Assembly: GCF_000801105.2 (NCBI RefSeq)
Contig: NC_079517.1
Coordinates: 18,795,579 to 18,859,578 of the forward strand
Length of the DNA: 64,000 nt
From: Raphanus sativus
Taxonomy: Eukaryota > Streptophyta > Magnoliopsida > Brassicales > Brassicaceae
Reading direction: 5' to 3'
The notes under the pieces were generated by a model. It did not search any database and was not told where the DNA came from. It saw only the letters and a program-made list of their open reading frames with translations. This document shows, in pieces, positions 1 to 11,329 of the stretch; the stretch's first letter is position 1; every line of letters starts with the position of its first letter. A program made the position numbers and the translations under genes.

Positions 1-959
1 AGTCCAACTTTATCATATTTTTAGACTCATCAAAATCTTACGGAAATTTAAGACCTCATTCTAATTTGGCTAGCCCACATGTGGTAGAAAACATTCTCGT
101 ATACATATAACACGTTTGGAGTAAAAAATATTACATCAAGATAAACGATGAACAAAACTATGAAAGGGATTAGGTTTCTACCCAAAGATTTACACTCTTA
201 TAATCGATGAAGCTATAAATCACAAACGCAAGTTAGATTTCTCCTTCTATCTTTTTATCTTTGATCATCAGATTCTTCATGAGCTGTGATGATTTCCGTT
301 TAATGTTGTTCTCTCTTTCGACTGTCTTGAATAAAAAAAAGTTAACCGCAATTGACAATATTTTTGTTAGATCAAATTGCTATAATGATTGTAAGAAGTA
401 TTATAGAGCATATCAACACCATTTTAAAATAAACTGAAAATACAGTTTAAACATCTAACAGTTTGTGATGGCTTTGAAGAGAAAGTTGGGTTAATAACAT
501 CTTTTATGGCTATTTTTGCACGATTGTTGACATTCCAATCGACAGATAGATATACACAACTGATACATGTTTGGAGACAACTTTTTAAAAGAACAGTATT
601 GGATCCAAAACTATGTATACGCTCAACAGAAATGGTAAAAAAATACTGACGTTTATCACATGTAGCATCGACTTAATTAACAATCAAACCTAAATGTCAT
701 GTCAATTTTATTAAATTGAAAGCAAAAAAAAAAAGATAAGCAAATGCCTCAAAAACTACTAATATTAGAACCATCAATGACGAAGTAATACTTTCAATAT
801 GCATTGCTTAGAATCTAATAAGAAATAATGAAAATGAATAAGTAATTAAATATATATAGTTAGTTTCAAAAGTCATAAAATAATGGGATTACTTCATTTT
901 AAAGGTCTGGATTTCTAAAATCTCATTAGGGTCAAACAATATTTTGGGAAATCTTTCAA
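1..959. other. AT-rich intergenic DNA, no gene recognised
   Basis: No reading frame here resembles a known protein and I see no clear repeat ends. The stretch directly precedes the hAT remnant and may include its decayed 5' part, but I cannot show a terminal inverted repeat. Confidence 0.5.
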
Positions 960-2410
960 TGATACTACGTGGTTGAATCGACCTAATCGTGAATCAAACA
1001 AATAAATTTATCAACGAAGTGGGCCATAAAAATGTTGTGCAAATCATCACTGATAATGCATCAAATTGTAAGGCTGCTGGAGAGATTATTGAGAGTACGT
1101 TTCCTCATATTTATTGGACAGCATGTGTGTTTTACACCCTTAATCTTGCTTTGAAGAACATTTGCGCAGCAAGGAATGTGGAGAAGAATGAAGCAACATA
1201 TGAAGAATATAACTGGATAAATGATGTTCGTAGAGATGCACTTGCAATAAAACATCTCATCATGAACCACAACATGAGACTAACCATCTTTTGTAAGTTT
1301 CTCCTCTCAAATTGCTTGCAGTTGCCGATACACGTTTTGCTTATATCATTGTAATGCTTATAAGAGACTGAAGCTTATCAAAAGTGTCCTTCAAGCTATG
1401 GTCATAAGTCATGAATGGTCTACTTACAGAGAATATGATGTGGGGAAAGCAACTTTCGTGAAGGGTATGATTCTTGATGATGAATGGTGGGAGAAAGTGT
1501 CATACATTATTGATTTCACAAGACCTATATTGAGACGATAAGGTTTTGTGACACTGACAAACCATGTCTTCATTTGGTATATGAGATGTGGGATTATATG
1601 ATTGAGAAGGTGAAGTATGAGATCTATAAAAAAAGAAAAACGTTCAGTGATTGAAGTTAGTCATTTCTACAAGATTGTTTATAAGATTTTAGTGGATCGT
1701 TGGACCAAAAACAACACTCCTTTGCATTGTCTAGCTCACTCTTTAAATCCAAGGTATATGATTTTAAACTATATGTTTTCTTCTTTCTTTTTGTTTTGTT
1801 GCCTCAGATAAAATATATTTTTGTATTGTAGATTTTTTGTGATGAATGGCTAAGTGAAGATTCAACAAGACTCGGTCCACATAGAGATCAAGACATCTCC
1901 GGTGAGAGAATGAAGTGTTTTCGAAGATTGTTTCAAAATACTGATGATCATCTTAAGGTTATGGATGAGTATGCTATGTTCTCCATGAGAGCTGGTCTTT
2001 TTGAGGATTTGATATGTATTTCAGTGATGTTTACTATGGAACCCAAGAAATGATGGGCTAACTTTGGTGCCCAAACTCCTCTCCTACAGACTTTGGCTTT
2101 TAAATTGCTTGGACAGCCTAATTCGTCTTCATGTGCTGAGCGTAATTGGAATACTTGCTCATTCATTCATTCACTTAGAAGGAATAAGTTGAATCCAAGT
2201 TGTGCTCAAGATCTAGTTTTTATCCACAACAATTTACGTTTCAAGGAATTTCGAGCAATACGATGAAGAAAGACAAAGATGTGGGATGTTAGTGGAGATG
2301 ATTTTGATTCTATGGAATATATGGGATATTTGGAGTTTGCAAGTCTTTCACTAGATGTGCTAGATTTGGAGAACATATTGATCAATGATTATTTTATTTT
2401 TTATTTTACT
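960..2410 (+). pseudogene. Decayed hAT-family transposase
   Basis: Fragments in shifting frames match, in order, the middle and C-terminal parts of plant hAT transposases. At about 989-1270 a segment contains IITDNASNCKAAGEII and HIYWTACVFYTLNLAL, the RNase H-like region around a catalytic Asp. At 1370-1500 comes a piece with EWWEKVSYIIDFTRP-like residues, and at 1640-1760 one with DRWTKNNTPLHCLAHSLNP. The hAT dimerisation region at about 2050-2260 reads WANFGAQTPLLQTLAFKLLG, then CAERNWNTCSFIHSLRRNKL. Several frameshifts and in-frame stops separate the pieces (for example TGA just before WANFG), so this cannot make a transposase. The N-terminal zinc finger was not found. Terminal inverted repeats and the 8-bp target duplication could not be fixed. 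Confidence 0.85.
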
Positions 2411-2717
2411 TAAAGATATATTATAGTGATGTTTTATTTTACTTAAAATGTTATAGTAGTTTTTTATTTTATATGAGAATTATGTTTTGGTTTTAATATT
2501 TATTGATATATATATATATAGACGTATCCATGCCGTACTCGTATCCATAAATTTTGAGTTAAGCTGTTTCCCGTCTCCGTTCCGTTATCCATTTCTTCAT
2601 GTATCTGTCCCGGTGCATCATAGCACATTAGACCATCATTATCGGTAACAAAAACGCCGGTTCTTAGTATTTAAAGTGATAAAATTAAATTAAAAAAGGG
2701 AATAAAGGAAGGACGTT

Positions 2718-3025
2718 GTGGAAGCCCCCTTGGTCCAATGGTTTGACTAAAGGTTCATGTAATGCTTCTACACCCGGAGGTCTGGGGTTCAAACCCCAGA
2801 AAATACCAAATTATGCAGCTTATGGAGAAACGGATTACATGAGATCTTCAGCTTGGTGCAGGGCGTACCATCGAACATGGATCTCATAGGACGGCTCGGA
2901 GAGGTGCAGTCAGACGTGTATTCTCACAAGATGGTAGAATTGTCGGCTGTATAATCGTCTTTGTAATATTCTCATCATTGTAATAGCATAATTAATCGAT
3001 AATAATCGATCCAGACGTTCAAAAA
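2718..3025 (+). mobile_element. tRNA-derived SINE, full length, with 14-bp target duplication
   Basis: The head resembles a tRNA promoter: A box at 2731-2741 (TGGTCCAATGG) and B box at 2786-2795 (GGTTCAAACC) followed by CCC. A roughly 200-bp tRNA-unrelated body follows, ending in an A run. The 14-bp direct repeat AAAGGAAGGACGTT at 2704-2717 and 3026-3039 flanks it exactly, which marks retroposition and fixes the borders. It sits inside the Harbinger-type element and so inserted after, or moved with, that element. It is not a tRNA gene: the cloverleaf 3' half is absent. Confidence 0.85.
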
Positions 3026-3109
3026 AAAGGAAGGACGTTAACTAAATAAGAAACGTCCTTGACTGGTCCCTCCTTGCCACGTGTTGGCTTTTGAGAGAAC
3101 AGAGGAAGG

Positions 3110-3521
3110 GTGTCTTCGTTCTTCGTCGTTCTCCTCCATCTAGCTTACTTTGCTCGATTTCAACAGCCAACTAACCACTCTCATCCGTTCCGGCTCCAAC
3201 TCAAACGCTCTCAAACTCTTTGCCGCACAACTCCAAAACCAGATCAGTACTTCCTCTCCTCCGCCATCACCGCCGCTTCCCACCTCTGCGACCCCACCGT
3301 CTCCGGCGGTCAACTCCACTCCTACGCCATCCGCTCGGGTCTACTCCGTCACTCCCACGTCTCCAACATGCTTCTCTCCCGATTCAAGTTCGGCGAAATC
3401 TAGTATGCCTTCCAAGTGTTCGACGAAATGCCAGAGAGAGACGACGTCGCAATTTGGAACGCGGTGATCACTGGTTGTAAGGAGAACGGGTACTATGGAA
3501 CGCGATGATCACTGGTTGTAA
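3110..3521 (+). pseudogene. Captured PPR-protein gene fragment (5' part only)
   Basis: Three overlapping frames contribute pieces of one N-terminal PPR protein. FNSQLTTLIRSGSNSNALKL (frame starting near 3150) gives way to a frame with SSAITAASHLCDP, then GGQLHSYAIRSGLLRHSHVS, then QVFDEMPERDDVAIWNAVIT ending near 3475. This order is that of plant organelle PLS-class PPR proteins. The switches need at least two frameshifts, and nothing of the many later PPR repeats is present. A 25-bp piece around the WNAVITGC codons is directly repeated at 3456-3480 and 3497-3521, at the fragment's 3' edge. No product is expected. Confidence 0.7.
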
Positions 3522-3674
3522 TATCATCTTGAAAAAATCTCAATTCAGGTGCGTGATTTCTCTTTGTTTTTATGACAGTTTCAACTTATTTCAGCCTGGA
3601 GATTAACTCTCTCCCATTCCGTAATTTCAGGCTCAGAGGGAACTGTATCTCTTGCTCTCACCCTTCATTTTCTT

Positions 3675-3959
3675 TTACAATTCAGGTAGCAAGCACACTG
3701 TTTTCTGAGAAGTCATTATTGGTGTTAACGGGATTCTCAAACGTCGAGCTATGGATGGTGTTTGTTCATCGTCAGACACCTCTTCCAAGATCTTTGGAGT
3801 GACCTTCCTCTTCTGATAATACCCAAGCAAATCAGAATCATCATCCTGCATAAAAATCCCACAACCTGGACAGACAAGCTTCCCATACTCCTCATCTTCA
3901 TCTCTACCTTCGCTCATCATTTCTCCTTTCTTGGGAAAGATTGAAATCAAAACCACCAT
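3675..3959 (-). pseudogene. Captured fragment of a YqeH-type GTPase gene (BPG2-like)
   Basis: The minus-strand frame contains EEYGKLVCPGCGIFMQDDDS followed by DLLGYYQKRKVTPKILEEVSD. The CPGCG...MQ...GYYQKRK pattern is the start of the treble-clef zinc-binding region of plant YqeH-family circularly permuted GTPases, as in plastid BPG2. Only about 90 residues are present. The GTPase motifs are missing and the 5' end merges with unrelated sequence. It lies antisense to the neighbouring PPR fragment inside the same TTA-flanked element, suggesting two independent captures. The family call rests on motif memory; the exact parent gene is uncertain. Confidence 0.5.
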
Positions 3960-4137
3960 TTTTCTAATAAAACAACAAAAACATCAAAATAGTAAAAAAA
4001 TTATCTAAGGACTTAAACAAAGTCCCACCAATAAACCAAACATTCACAATTGTCCTTCCATTTGTCCTTAACATCACTAATACTAATTTAATAATCTCAG
4101 GAACTCAAATTTTGTCCCACTGATAATCATGCTCTTA

Positions 4138-5367
4138 GTAATCTTGTGTATTTGAGAGTTCTAATGGAATCTTAAGAAAAATCTACAAAAGCACACTTTT
4201 TCTCTTCCTTCCAGCTGTATCTCTTTATTCTCTCGAATCTCAGCATTTATTATCAAACCTACTTTTTCAAACATATCAGCCCCACATCTTTAGATCGTTA
4301 TTTTTATCCAACGACTATTTTTTTTTTGAATTATACAGAGGTATCTTGGCCCTACATAAATGGTCCCGACTAGTCACGTGTTGTCACATGTCGGTCCTTT
4401 GTCCCTGACGATGCCGAAATGTTAATTCCCCAGTGGCATATGTATCCATGTTTCCTATACACCAACCTTAATAACTCCTCTAATGAAATATGATTGGTTC
4501 CCATAAAGTAGACATCATATTAAAATAATAAAATTCTAACAATTGTCTTGTTTCCTTTAATTTAGCGGAAAAAGTACAGAAGTCCTACTACACAAGCTGG
4601 ATAAGAGGAAGGTGTGCTTGGAGCTGTAACTGCCTTATGATGTTAAAGAAAAAAGAAAAAAATGTCTCAAAAAGTAACTAACTCTAGTTTATGCTGCAGA
4701 GTCATTCTTGCAAGAGTTATAATGCGCCAATAATTATGCATTATCGTACCCACACCTCCTGTCGTTTACATATCCTGATATCGCCAAATGATTAGACTGA
4801 ATTTTATCCGGAAAGGTGGCTAGTCAAGTTGGCCAGCTACCGTATCTCAAATTCTGTAAAATACAAAGTTAACTGTTTGTGAATAGTTGTTCCAAAAACA
4901 AAAAAACGTAAGTGTTTGTGGACGTATTCCTTTGGAGATACGAATAATCCCAAATAATTAATTTAGTTAATTAATACATTCTTTTTTTTTACATCAAACG
5001 GCTGATCTATTACTCAAGTTTGAAATGGTTTGAAAAATCAGATCGGAATAGAACTCAAACAGTGTAGTTAATTAATACATTCTTTAAAGTTGTAAATCTT
5101 TTTTTTTTCATGAAACCACGACTTTTGATAATATTCTGCATATGCAAAACAAGTTTAACCTTATCTGTAAGCAGAGTGAGTGGCATATAATGAGAAAAGT
5201 GTTTTAAAATCAATCTATGAACATAAAACGCATATATTCAGAAGGTTTGGAATTTTACTGGAAACCCCGAAAAACACACACAAGTACATAAACAATATTC
5301 ATGAATCAGTTCCCACGAATACAATCTTAACAAAGGTGAGAGACAAGTCAATGACCGTGAAGGATCC
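4138..5367. other. Intergenic DNA between the Harbinger-type element and DAPF
   Basis: No gene is visible. It holds the small LINE insertion at 4984-5064 and AT-rich sequence, and must contain the 3' untranslated region and poly(A) site of DAPF, which is transcribed leftward into it. Confidence 0.5.
4984..5064 (-). mobile_element. Severely 5'-truncated LINE copy with 20-bp target duplication
   Basis: An 81-bp insert starting with a T run is flanked by the perfect 20-bp direct repeat TAGTTAATTAATACATTCTT (4964-4983 and 5065-5084). Read on the minus strand it ends in poly(A). Its sequence (TATTACTCAAGTTTGAA, then AATCAGATCGGAATAGA) parallels the 3' tail of the larger LINE remnant at 22.69 kb (TTATTATTCAAATTTGAA, AATCAGACCAGAATAAA). 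It is best explained as a target-primed insertion that aborted almost at once. Confidence 0.7.
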
Positions 5368-7766
5368 TTAGAGAAGGGCTGATCCGTAGAAGACAGCTTC
5401 CGCAGGACCCGTCATGTAAATATGGTTGTCCTCCTGACTCCACTCTATCTCCAGTGGTCCGCCCGGCAGATCCACCGTGCATTTCTATTTCACCACCATG
5501 ACCAATACAAAGTTAGAGGTCAGTGTGCATATATATATAAATATCACATGCAGCAAATTTCAGCTCATGAACCCAAAAAGATTAAGAACTCAATAACTCT
5601 TTACTAATATATCGAAGAAAAGGAATACAAGGTTCTCTCCCACAACAAGGGATCAACTCTTGCCCAACGATCCCGAAAGGATCTCGACAAGTTGTAGAAA
5701 CCTTATCTCCTCGGCTAAAACGATGTTGAAGAAAACAAACTCCCTCCCCGTTACTTCACATGTGTGAACTGTGAAGCTTATTTAAACTCATATGTGCATA
5801 CAAAAAAGGAAAACCAATCAGTTTATCTAGCACACAACATCTGTTTCTCTAAACTATCATGATTCATGTATATATTATATGGAAGACTAGGAGCTGCATA
5901 CTAGTATATAAATATATAATAAAGATAATTATATAAGTCCGCAAACTAATTTTCAGGTTTTTTTTTCAGTTCTGATTCTGAAACTCCAAACTTACCCTGT
6001 CGGCTCGACCTTCAAGGACTGCTGCAACAACCAGAGCGCAGGCTCCAGTTCCACATGCCAAAGTTGCTCCTGCAGTATGTTTAAGCTTTTAAGGAAACAT
6101 AAGAGTGCTGATTATTTGACTGAGATGTTAGTTTGAACAATTAGCTGACCTGCTCCGCGCTCCCAGACACGCATTTTCAAATGAGAACGTGATAAGACTT
6201 CCACAAACTCTGCAGATAAAACGCAAAGACAACTTGAGAGATATAAATCCAAGATATACAGAGAAATTTGGATAGATATTATAATGATCTCCACTAACCT
6301 GTGTTAGTTCGAGCTGGAAACATTTCATGATGCTCAAACTTTGGACCAATCTCAGGCAAGTTCAATTCATCAACTTTCAGATTCTGGTTTGACACAAAGG
6401 AAAAAATCACAAACAGTGAGAAAGAGAATCTCTATTTGTTGAAGAAGAGTAGAAAATGAAGTCAAGCAATTTGCAAAGCAACGCACCGGTCCACCCTTTG
6501 TACCAAATGTGATACAGTGAGGATTGCCCATACTAACACAAGTCACAATCCAGCCGACTCCATCAACAACTAGTTCTGCCTGAACAACAGCTTCACCTTT
6601 GGTCCCAGGCAACTTGGTGGGGACATCTTGTGCTTTTAGAATCGGTTCGCCCATGTCAACCTTAACCTGTTCAATCACAATCCAGTAAACAACTTGCAAA
6701 CAAGGAGATAAAAGAACCCATCATCCAAAATGATTAACCTGTCCATCATCTTGAATCTCTGGAACAATCAGGCCAGCTCCGGTATGCATTGTAAAACTAC
6801 CCAAAACAACAACACATCAGCGACTATAGCAAGCAAGCATGACAAATATGTTTTTTTTTTTTAATAATCAGGAGGTGATCCGGCGGCCGTGGCCAACCGA
6901 CTAATCCCCCTGAACCCGGAACCAGCCTGCGTCTGTACCCTTAAAGGGCCTAAGTCATTCCGTGGCCAGCGCGTATCGAACCCGGGTCCGTATTGGAGCC
7001 TTTGGCTTCCTCAAGACCACTAGGCCAACTTGCGCTGGTTCATGACAAATATGTTAAGAACAATGTTTCTGAGAATACAGATAAAAAGATAACCTATGTT
7101 TCCCTTGCAAGTTCTCAAGCTCAGCAATGAACCTTGCAAAGCATCGAACTCCATTACCACACATCTACAAGAACAAAACCAAAAAGCCGTTGACTTGCAA
7201 AGAAATCACTCAAAAAACATAACAAAAAAATCGCAAAAAGGGCCCACCTCTGGTTCACTTCCATCTGAATTGAATATCCTCATAGTGTAATCCGTGCCAT
7301 TGACTCCAGGCATTGCAAAGATCACTCCATCAGCACCAACACCGAAGTTTCTATCGCAGAGCTTAGCCGCCTGCTCTTGACTGATCTTCGGTTCCGATGA
7401 GTCTCTGTTATCCACCTTAAAATAAAAGTCTTCATCTTTTTAAACTATCATCATGTATTATTTGGATACGTTTTGATGAAAAATCAAAGTTACCAGAATG
7501 AAGTCATTGCCGAGGCCGTGATACTTCACGAAATGAACAACTTTTTTCGATTCGAGAAAACTCGCCGGCGATGTTTTCTCGGCAGTGACGGCGTCCACTG
7601 AGGAGGAGGCAGCAGACACGCGAAGCTTAGCGCTCTCAACGCGATATTCTCTCTCGAAGGAACGGAACGAAAGAGAAGAGATGGAACCTAGCTTCCTGGA
7701 GAAGGCATTTGACGGTTGAAGGGATTGCGGCGCGACGGAGACGGTGCTGATGGCGGCTATCTCCAT
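5368..7766 (-). CDS. DAPF: Diaminopimelate epimerase, plastid-targeted
   Basis: Converts LL- to meso-diaminopimelate, the penultimate step of lysine synthesis in the plastid. Nine exons join in frame: 7494-7766, 7248-7415, 7094-7164, 6739-6796, 6487-6666, 6299-6383, 6150-6209, 5996-6069 and 5368-5484. They total 1,086 nt (361 residues plus stop), close to the Arabidopsis enzyme. Residues 1 to about 75 are Ser/Ala/Arg-rich and look like a transit peptide. The mature start has [12 protein letters not shown]. The two catalytic cysteines are Cys149 in [10 protein letters not shown] and Cys304 in [12 protein letters not shown]. All introns are GT-AG and no frame is broken. Intron 3 has a SINE insertion. 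It is divergent from the AFC1-like gene, with about 560 bp between start codons. An upstream in-frame extension from near 7799 exists, but MEIAAIS is the conserved start. Confidence 0.95.
6853..7040 (-). mobile_element. tRNA-derived SINE in DAPF intron 3
   Basis: Flanked by the 15-bp direct repeat CATGACAAATATGTT (6838-6852 and 7041-7055). On the minus strand it starts CCAGCGCAAG and has an A box at 7027-7017 (TGGCCTAGTGG) and a B box at 6982-6973 (GGTTCGATAC), and it ends in poly(A) (the T run after 6852). It is only 188 bp and of a different family from the SINE at 2.7 kb. It has the same transcriptional orientation as the host gene. Both splice sites of the intron remain consensus, so it is probably removed harmlessly. 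Confidence 0.88.
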
Positions 7767-8328
7767 GCTTCTGACTTTTTGTTGGCTCTCTGTTTCCAAC
7801 TCTACTCTTTATTTGGGAGTCTTTGAAGAGAACATCGTGTTGTTATTAAGTTTGATAACTAAACTCTACGTTGTTCTCTTTCTTTCCCTGGACATAATAA
7901 ACTTCATGTCGTTTTGGAGTCGTCAGATATTTAATTGAAAAAGCCGTTAATAGAAGCCCGTTGAAAACTTCGTAAAGCCCATCTCTATCTCTCTCTCCTT
8001 CCTCTTCTCTCTCTCTCTCTCTCGCTCACGTTATTTCGTTTCAGTCTCTGTAGCTATCAAATATTTTCTTCTGAGATTTTTGTTTCTCCAGCCGCAATTG
8101 AGTGAAGATCATTCCGTATCTCCCCGATCTGAATTTACGCAGATTCAAACTTTGAGAGAGAGAGATTTAGGGTTAGTTTATTTGCTGCATTACGTTATGC
8201 CTTTTTAAGATTATTTAGGGTTTTCGAATTTCAGAATCTTATCTCCTTAATTCAATTCGACTTCATCCACGATCATCTTTTTTTTTTTAAATTTCAGTTC
8301 AGGATTTGCAATTATAAAAAACCCACTA
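7767..8328. promoter_or_regulatory. Divergent promoter between DAPF and AFC1
   Basis: About 560 bp separate two opposed start codons. A CT-rich run at roughly 7983-8024, common near plant transcription starts, lies in the middle. On the AFC1 side a probable 5'-UTR intron runs from near 8172 to the acceptor TTTCAG ending at 8297. No convincing TATA box was found on either side. The head-to-head arrangement is as I recall it in Arabidopsis. Confidence 0.55.
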
Positions 8329-10859
8329 ATGCAAAGTAGTGTGCATCGTGAGAAAGGTAACTCGATCACCATGATCTTGGAAACTCGGAGGAATGTTGAA
8401 TTCCAACATAGGAATGTCGATAACCGTCCCAGGAAACGGCCTCGATTGACTTGGGATGCTGCTCCTCTTCCTCCGCCTCCGCAGACGGTAACAAAATTGG
8501 ATCTTTTTTCAATATAATTTTCCGATCACGGCCGTTGTGTTTACTTAAAAAAGTTTCATTTGTGTTTGTGTGTAGTTTACATCTGGGTGTGTCTTTGTTT
8601 TGGATTTAGGTATTTCATCCTCCGGTTTACTATGGTCCGGAGTTTACCAGTGGAGTAGTTCCTACTTTTGTTTACCCAAACATGTTTTATAACTCCCTTC
8701 CTCCTCGTCAGGGCTCTCCTCCCTGGAGACCAGATGATAAAGACGGCCACTTTTCCTTTCTTGTTGGAGATACTTTAACTCCACGATGTGAGTCTTTCAA
8801 CATCATTATCTCTTTCATCAATAGAGCTTAACTTCCCTCTCTTCTGTTGTGAATGCAGATCAAATTCTCAGCAAAATGGGTGAAGGTTTGCTTACTTCTT
8901 TGCTTAGCTTGTTCTTTTCTCTTCAATTTGGAGAAGATTAGTGATTTCATCATCCAATGGATTGTGTTCTTGCAGGTACATTTGGACAAGTACTGGAATG
9001 TTTTGATAATAAAAACAATGAAGCTGTGGCCATCAAAGTTATACGGTCCGTACCCAAGTATCGTGAAGCTGCCATGATTGAAATTGGCGTGCTGCAAAGG
9101 CTCTCAAGGCATGATGTTGGTGGTTCTCGGTAAGCAATGTCTCTTTCTAATTCTTGGTTAGTGTTAAGTTTAATGCATTTTTGGTATAAGCTCTTCCGTT
9201 CATTGCAGTTGTGTGCAAATACGGAATTGGTTTGACTATCGTAATCATATTTGTATTGTAAGTACTGTTACCTTTATTTGTTGTTAAGTTTGAGATCATG
9301 CCCTAGTATCGTGTGGGTTAAAAGAACTTGCGGATGGCGTTTCAAATGGTTTCAACAGGTATTTGAGAAGCTTGGACCCAGCTTATATGACTTTCTCCGC
9401 AAAAATAGTTACCGTTCATTTCCTATTGACCTTGTTCGGGAGCTTGGCAGACAACTTTTGGAGTCTGTAGCATGTGTGTGCACTATTTTTTTCACCCATT
9501 CTTCCATATAGTAGTAGTTCATTAGTGCCATGAATCATTTTGCTTTTTGAAACACAAGACGTAGGCACTAAAATTAAGCTTTAATAATGTTTCTCTTTAG
9601 GCACTGCGATAATCCAAATTGCTATTTCTTTTTACCTTTGTTTACTAGTGTACTCAAAGGCTTTTCTCATTTGATTCTGACAGATATGCACGACTTGCGG
9701 CTTATTCACACAGATTTGAAGCCAGAGAACATTCTTCTGGTCTCGTCTGAATATATCAAAATACCTGATTATAAGGTGAGTGATCAATTATTGCCAAGCT
9801 GAACGCATCTATAGGTTCATGGCTTGTGTGATATGTATCCATGAAGGAACTTGTATAATTCAAGTTGGTTAACTTTATTTCCTTTATGGTCATGAAAATT
9901 CTAGTTTCTGTCACGACCCACGAGAGACGGTTCATACTTCAAGAATCTGCCAAAGTCAAGTGCCATCAAGCTCATTGATTTTGGAAGTACAACTCTTGAA
10001 CATCAAGACCATAACCATATTGTATCCACAAGGCATTACCGCGCACCAGAAGTTATCCTAGGTAAACTTGTATGACTTAAACACATCTGTGTAGATAATA
10101 AAATATTATGTGCGTTGCTATCGGTATATATTATATTGAAACATTGTGCAGGGGTTGGATGGAACTATCCGTGTGACCTGTGGAGTATTGGTTGCATACT
10201 TGTTGAACTTTGTTCGGTGAGTAGCTTTCTCTTTTCATTTTATTCTGTACACCAGGATTCATATCTCAATAAATGTTCTTGCAGGGAGAGGCTCTTTTCC
10301 AAACGCATGAAAACTTGGAGCACTTAGCCATGATGGAAAGGGTCCTAGGACCATTACCGCCTCATATGGTGCTCAGAGCCGAGTAAGAACATCAACAAGT
10401 TCATCCAGCAGAGTTTACAACTGAAAACTTTTAGTTTCTTATATCAAAATCAAAACGGTTATTGCAGCCGGCGTTCCGACAGATACTTCAGGCGAGGTGC
10501 AAAATTAGACTGGCCTGAAGGTGCGACATCAAGAGACAGCTTAAAAGCAGTATGGAAACTTCCCCGGTTACCGGTAAATATCTCTCAGTAACTTTGGACT
10601 TGAAATTGGCTGATCTACAGTATTGAAGTTAGCGACACCATTGTTTTCCTTTTTTTTTTTGCAGAATCTGATAATGCAGCATGTGGATCACTCGGCAGGC
10701 GATCTGATAGATCTGTTGCTAGGGCTATTACGATATGATCCAACTGAGAGGCTCAAGGCAAGGGAAGCACTGAACCATCCTTTCTTCACAAGAAGCCGGG
10801 AACAGAGTATTCCCTTTAACCAAAGCCCTCATCCATTTTTATATAACCACAAGAACTAA
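8329..10859 (+). CDS. AFC1: LAMMER-type (CLK) dual-specificity protein kinase
   Basis: Likely phosphorylates SR splicing factors in the nucleus. Twelve exons join in frame: 8329-8487, 8610-8787, 8859-8885, 8976-9129, 9209-9257, 9359-9473, 9684-9775, 9905-10061, 10152-10216, 10285-10382, 10468-10573 and 10665-10859 (1,395 nt, 464 residues plus stop). The N-terminus has a basic [11 protein letters not shown] stretch suited to nuclear import and a Pro/Tyr-rich region. Kinase landmarks are GEGTFG at about 120-125, VAIK with Lys142, HTDLKPEN with catalytic Asp238, DFG at 283-285, and the diagnostic [14 protein letters not shown] at 344-357. All catalytic residues are present and nothing is broken. 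A 5'-UTR intron is probable. Its substrate class is represented nearby by RS2Z32, which may be coincidence. Confidence 0.95.
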
Positions 10860-11329
10860 AAAAAGGAAGAAACTGCAGATTAATGTTTGCATAAAAATCT
10901 GCAGTTTCTGGTTTACTTGCATATTTTCATGTATAGAAAATGAAAAGAAAAAGAGAAAGGCATGTCCCTTGCTTGTTTTCTTCAGTCTGTTGTTGTGTTT
11001 GTTTCTTGTGTTCATCTTCCGACCACGACCAAGGTTGTCGTTCCGTGGCGGTTTGAAAAGAGTTATTACAGTTTACACCTCAAAGTCAATGTGATAGTCA
11101 GTGTGTTCATCTTGCAAATTATGCAGGTTCGTGATATCTGAGAGAATACGGCGAATTAAGAACTCTCTGTACAAGCTGGGCCGGTATGAATCGGATAAGC
11201 GTGTAACTGAAGCCCACGAAAAATAAAACGGCGACGTATTGTTGATGAAAACTTCATCTTCTTTCTTCCTCAGCTATCTCCTTACTAATAGGGTTTTGAA
11301 GGGACAAGGTTTATCTCTTAACCACAATC
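10860..11329. other. AFC1 3' region and upstream region of the TPR gene
   Basis: No gene or repeat recognised. The two genes are tandem on the plus strand, so this 470-bp gap must hold the AFC1 poly(A) signals and the next promoter. Confidence 0.5.

Larger units (their letters stand above)
2631..4134. mobile_element. Non-autonomous PIF/Harbinger-type element carrying two host gene fragments
   Basis: The left end begins GACCATCATTATCGG and the reverse complement of the right end begins GAGCATGATTATCAGTGGG. These are imperfect inverted repeats of about 20 bp. TTA lies at both borders (2628-2630 and 4135-4137), the target duplication typical of PIF/Harbinger. The same end sequences occur on the 5.4-kb transposase-bearing element at 48,503-53,898. 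Inside are a PPR gene fragment (plus strand), a YqeH/BPG2-like GTPase fragment (minus strand) and a nested SINE, but no transposase. The structure is that of a gene-capturing (Pack-type) element mobilised in trans. The 1,504-bp length includes the 322-bp SINE plus duplication. Confidence 0.75.

Noticed and set aside
2731..2800. Possible tRNA gene (A and B boxes)
   Set aside because: The 3' half of a cloverleaf and acceptor stem are missing, and a 14-bp duplication shows it to be the head of a SINE. The same reasoning applies to 6,970-7,030.
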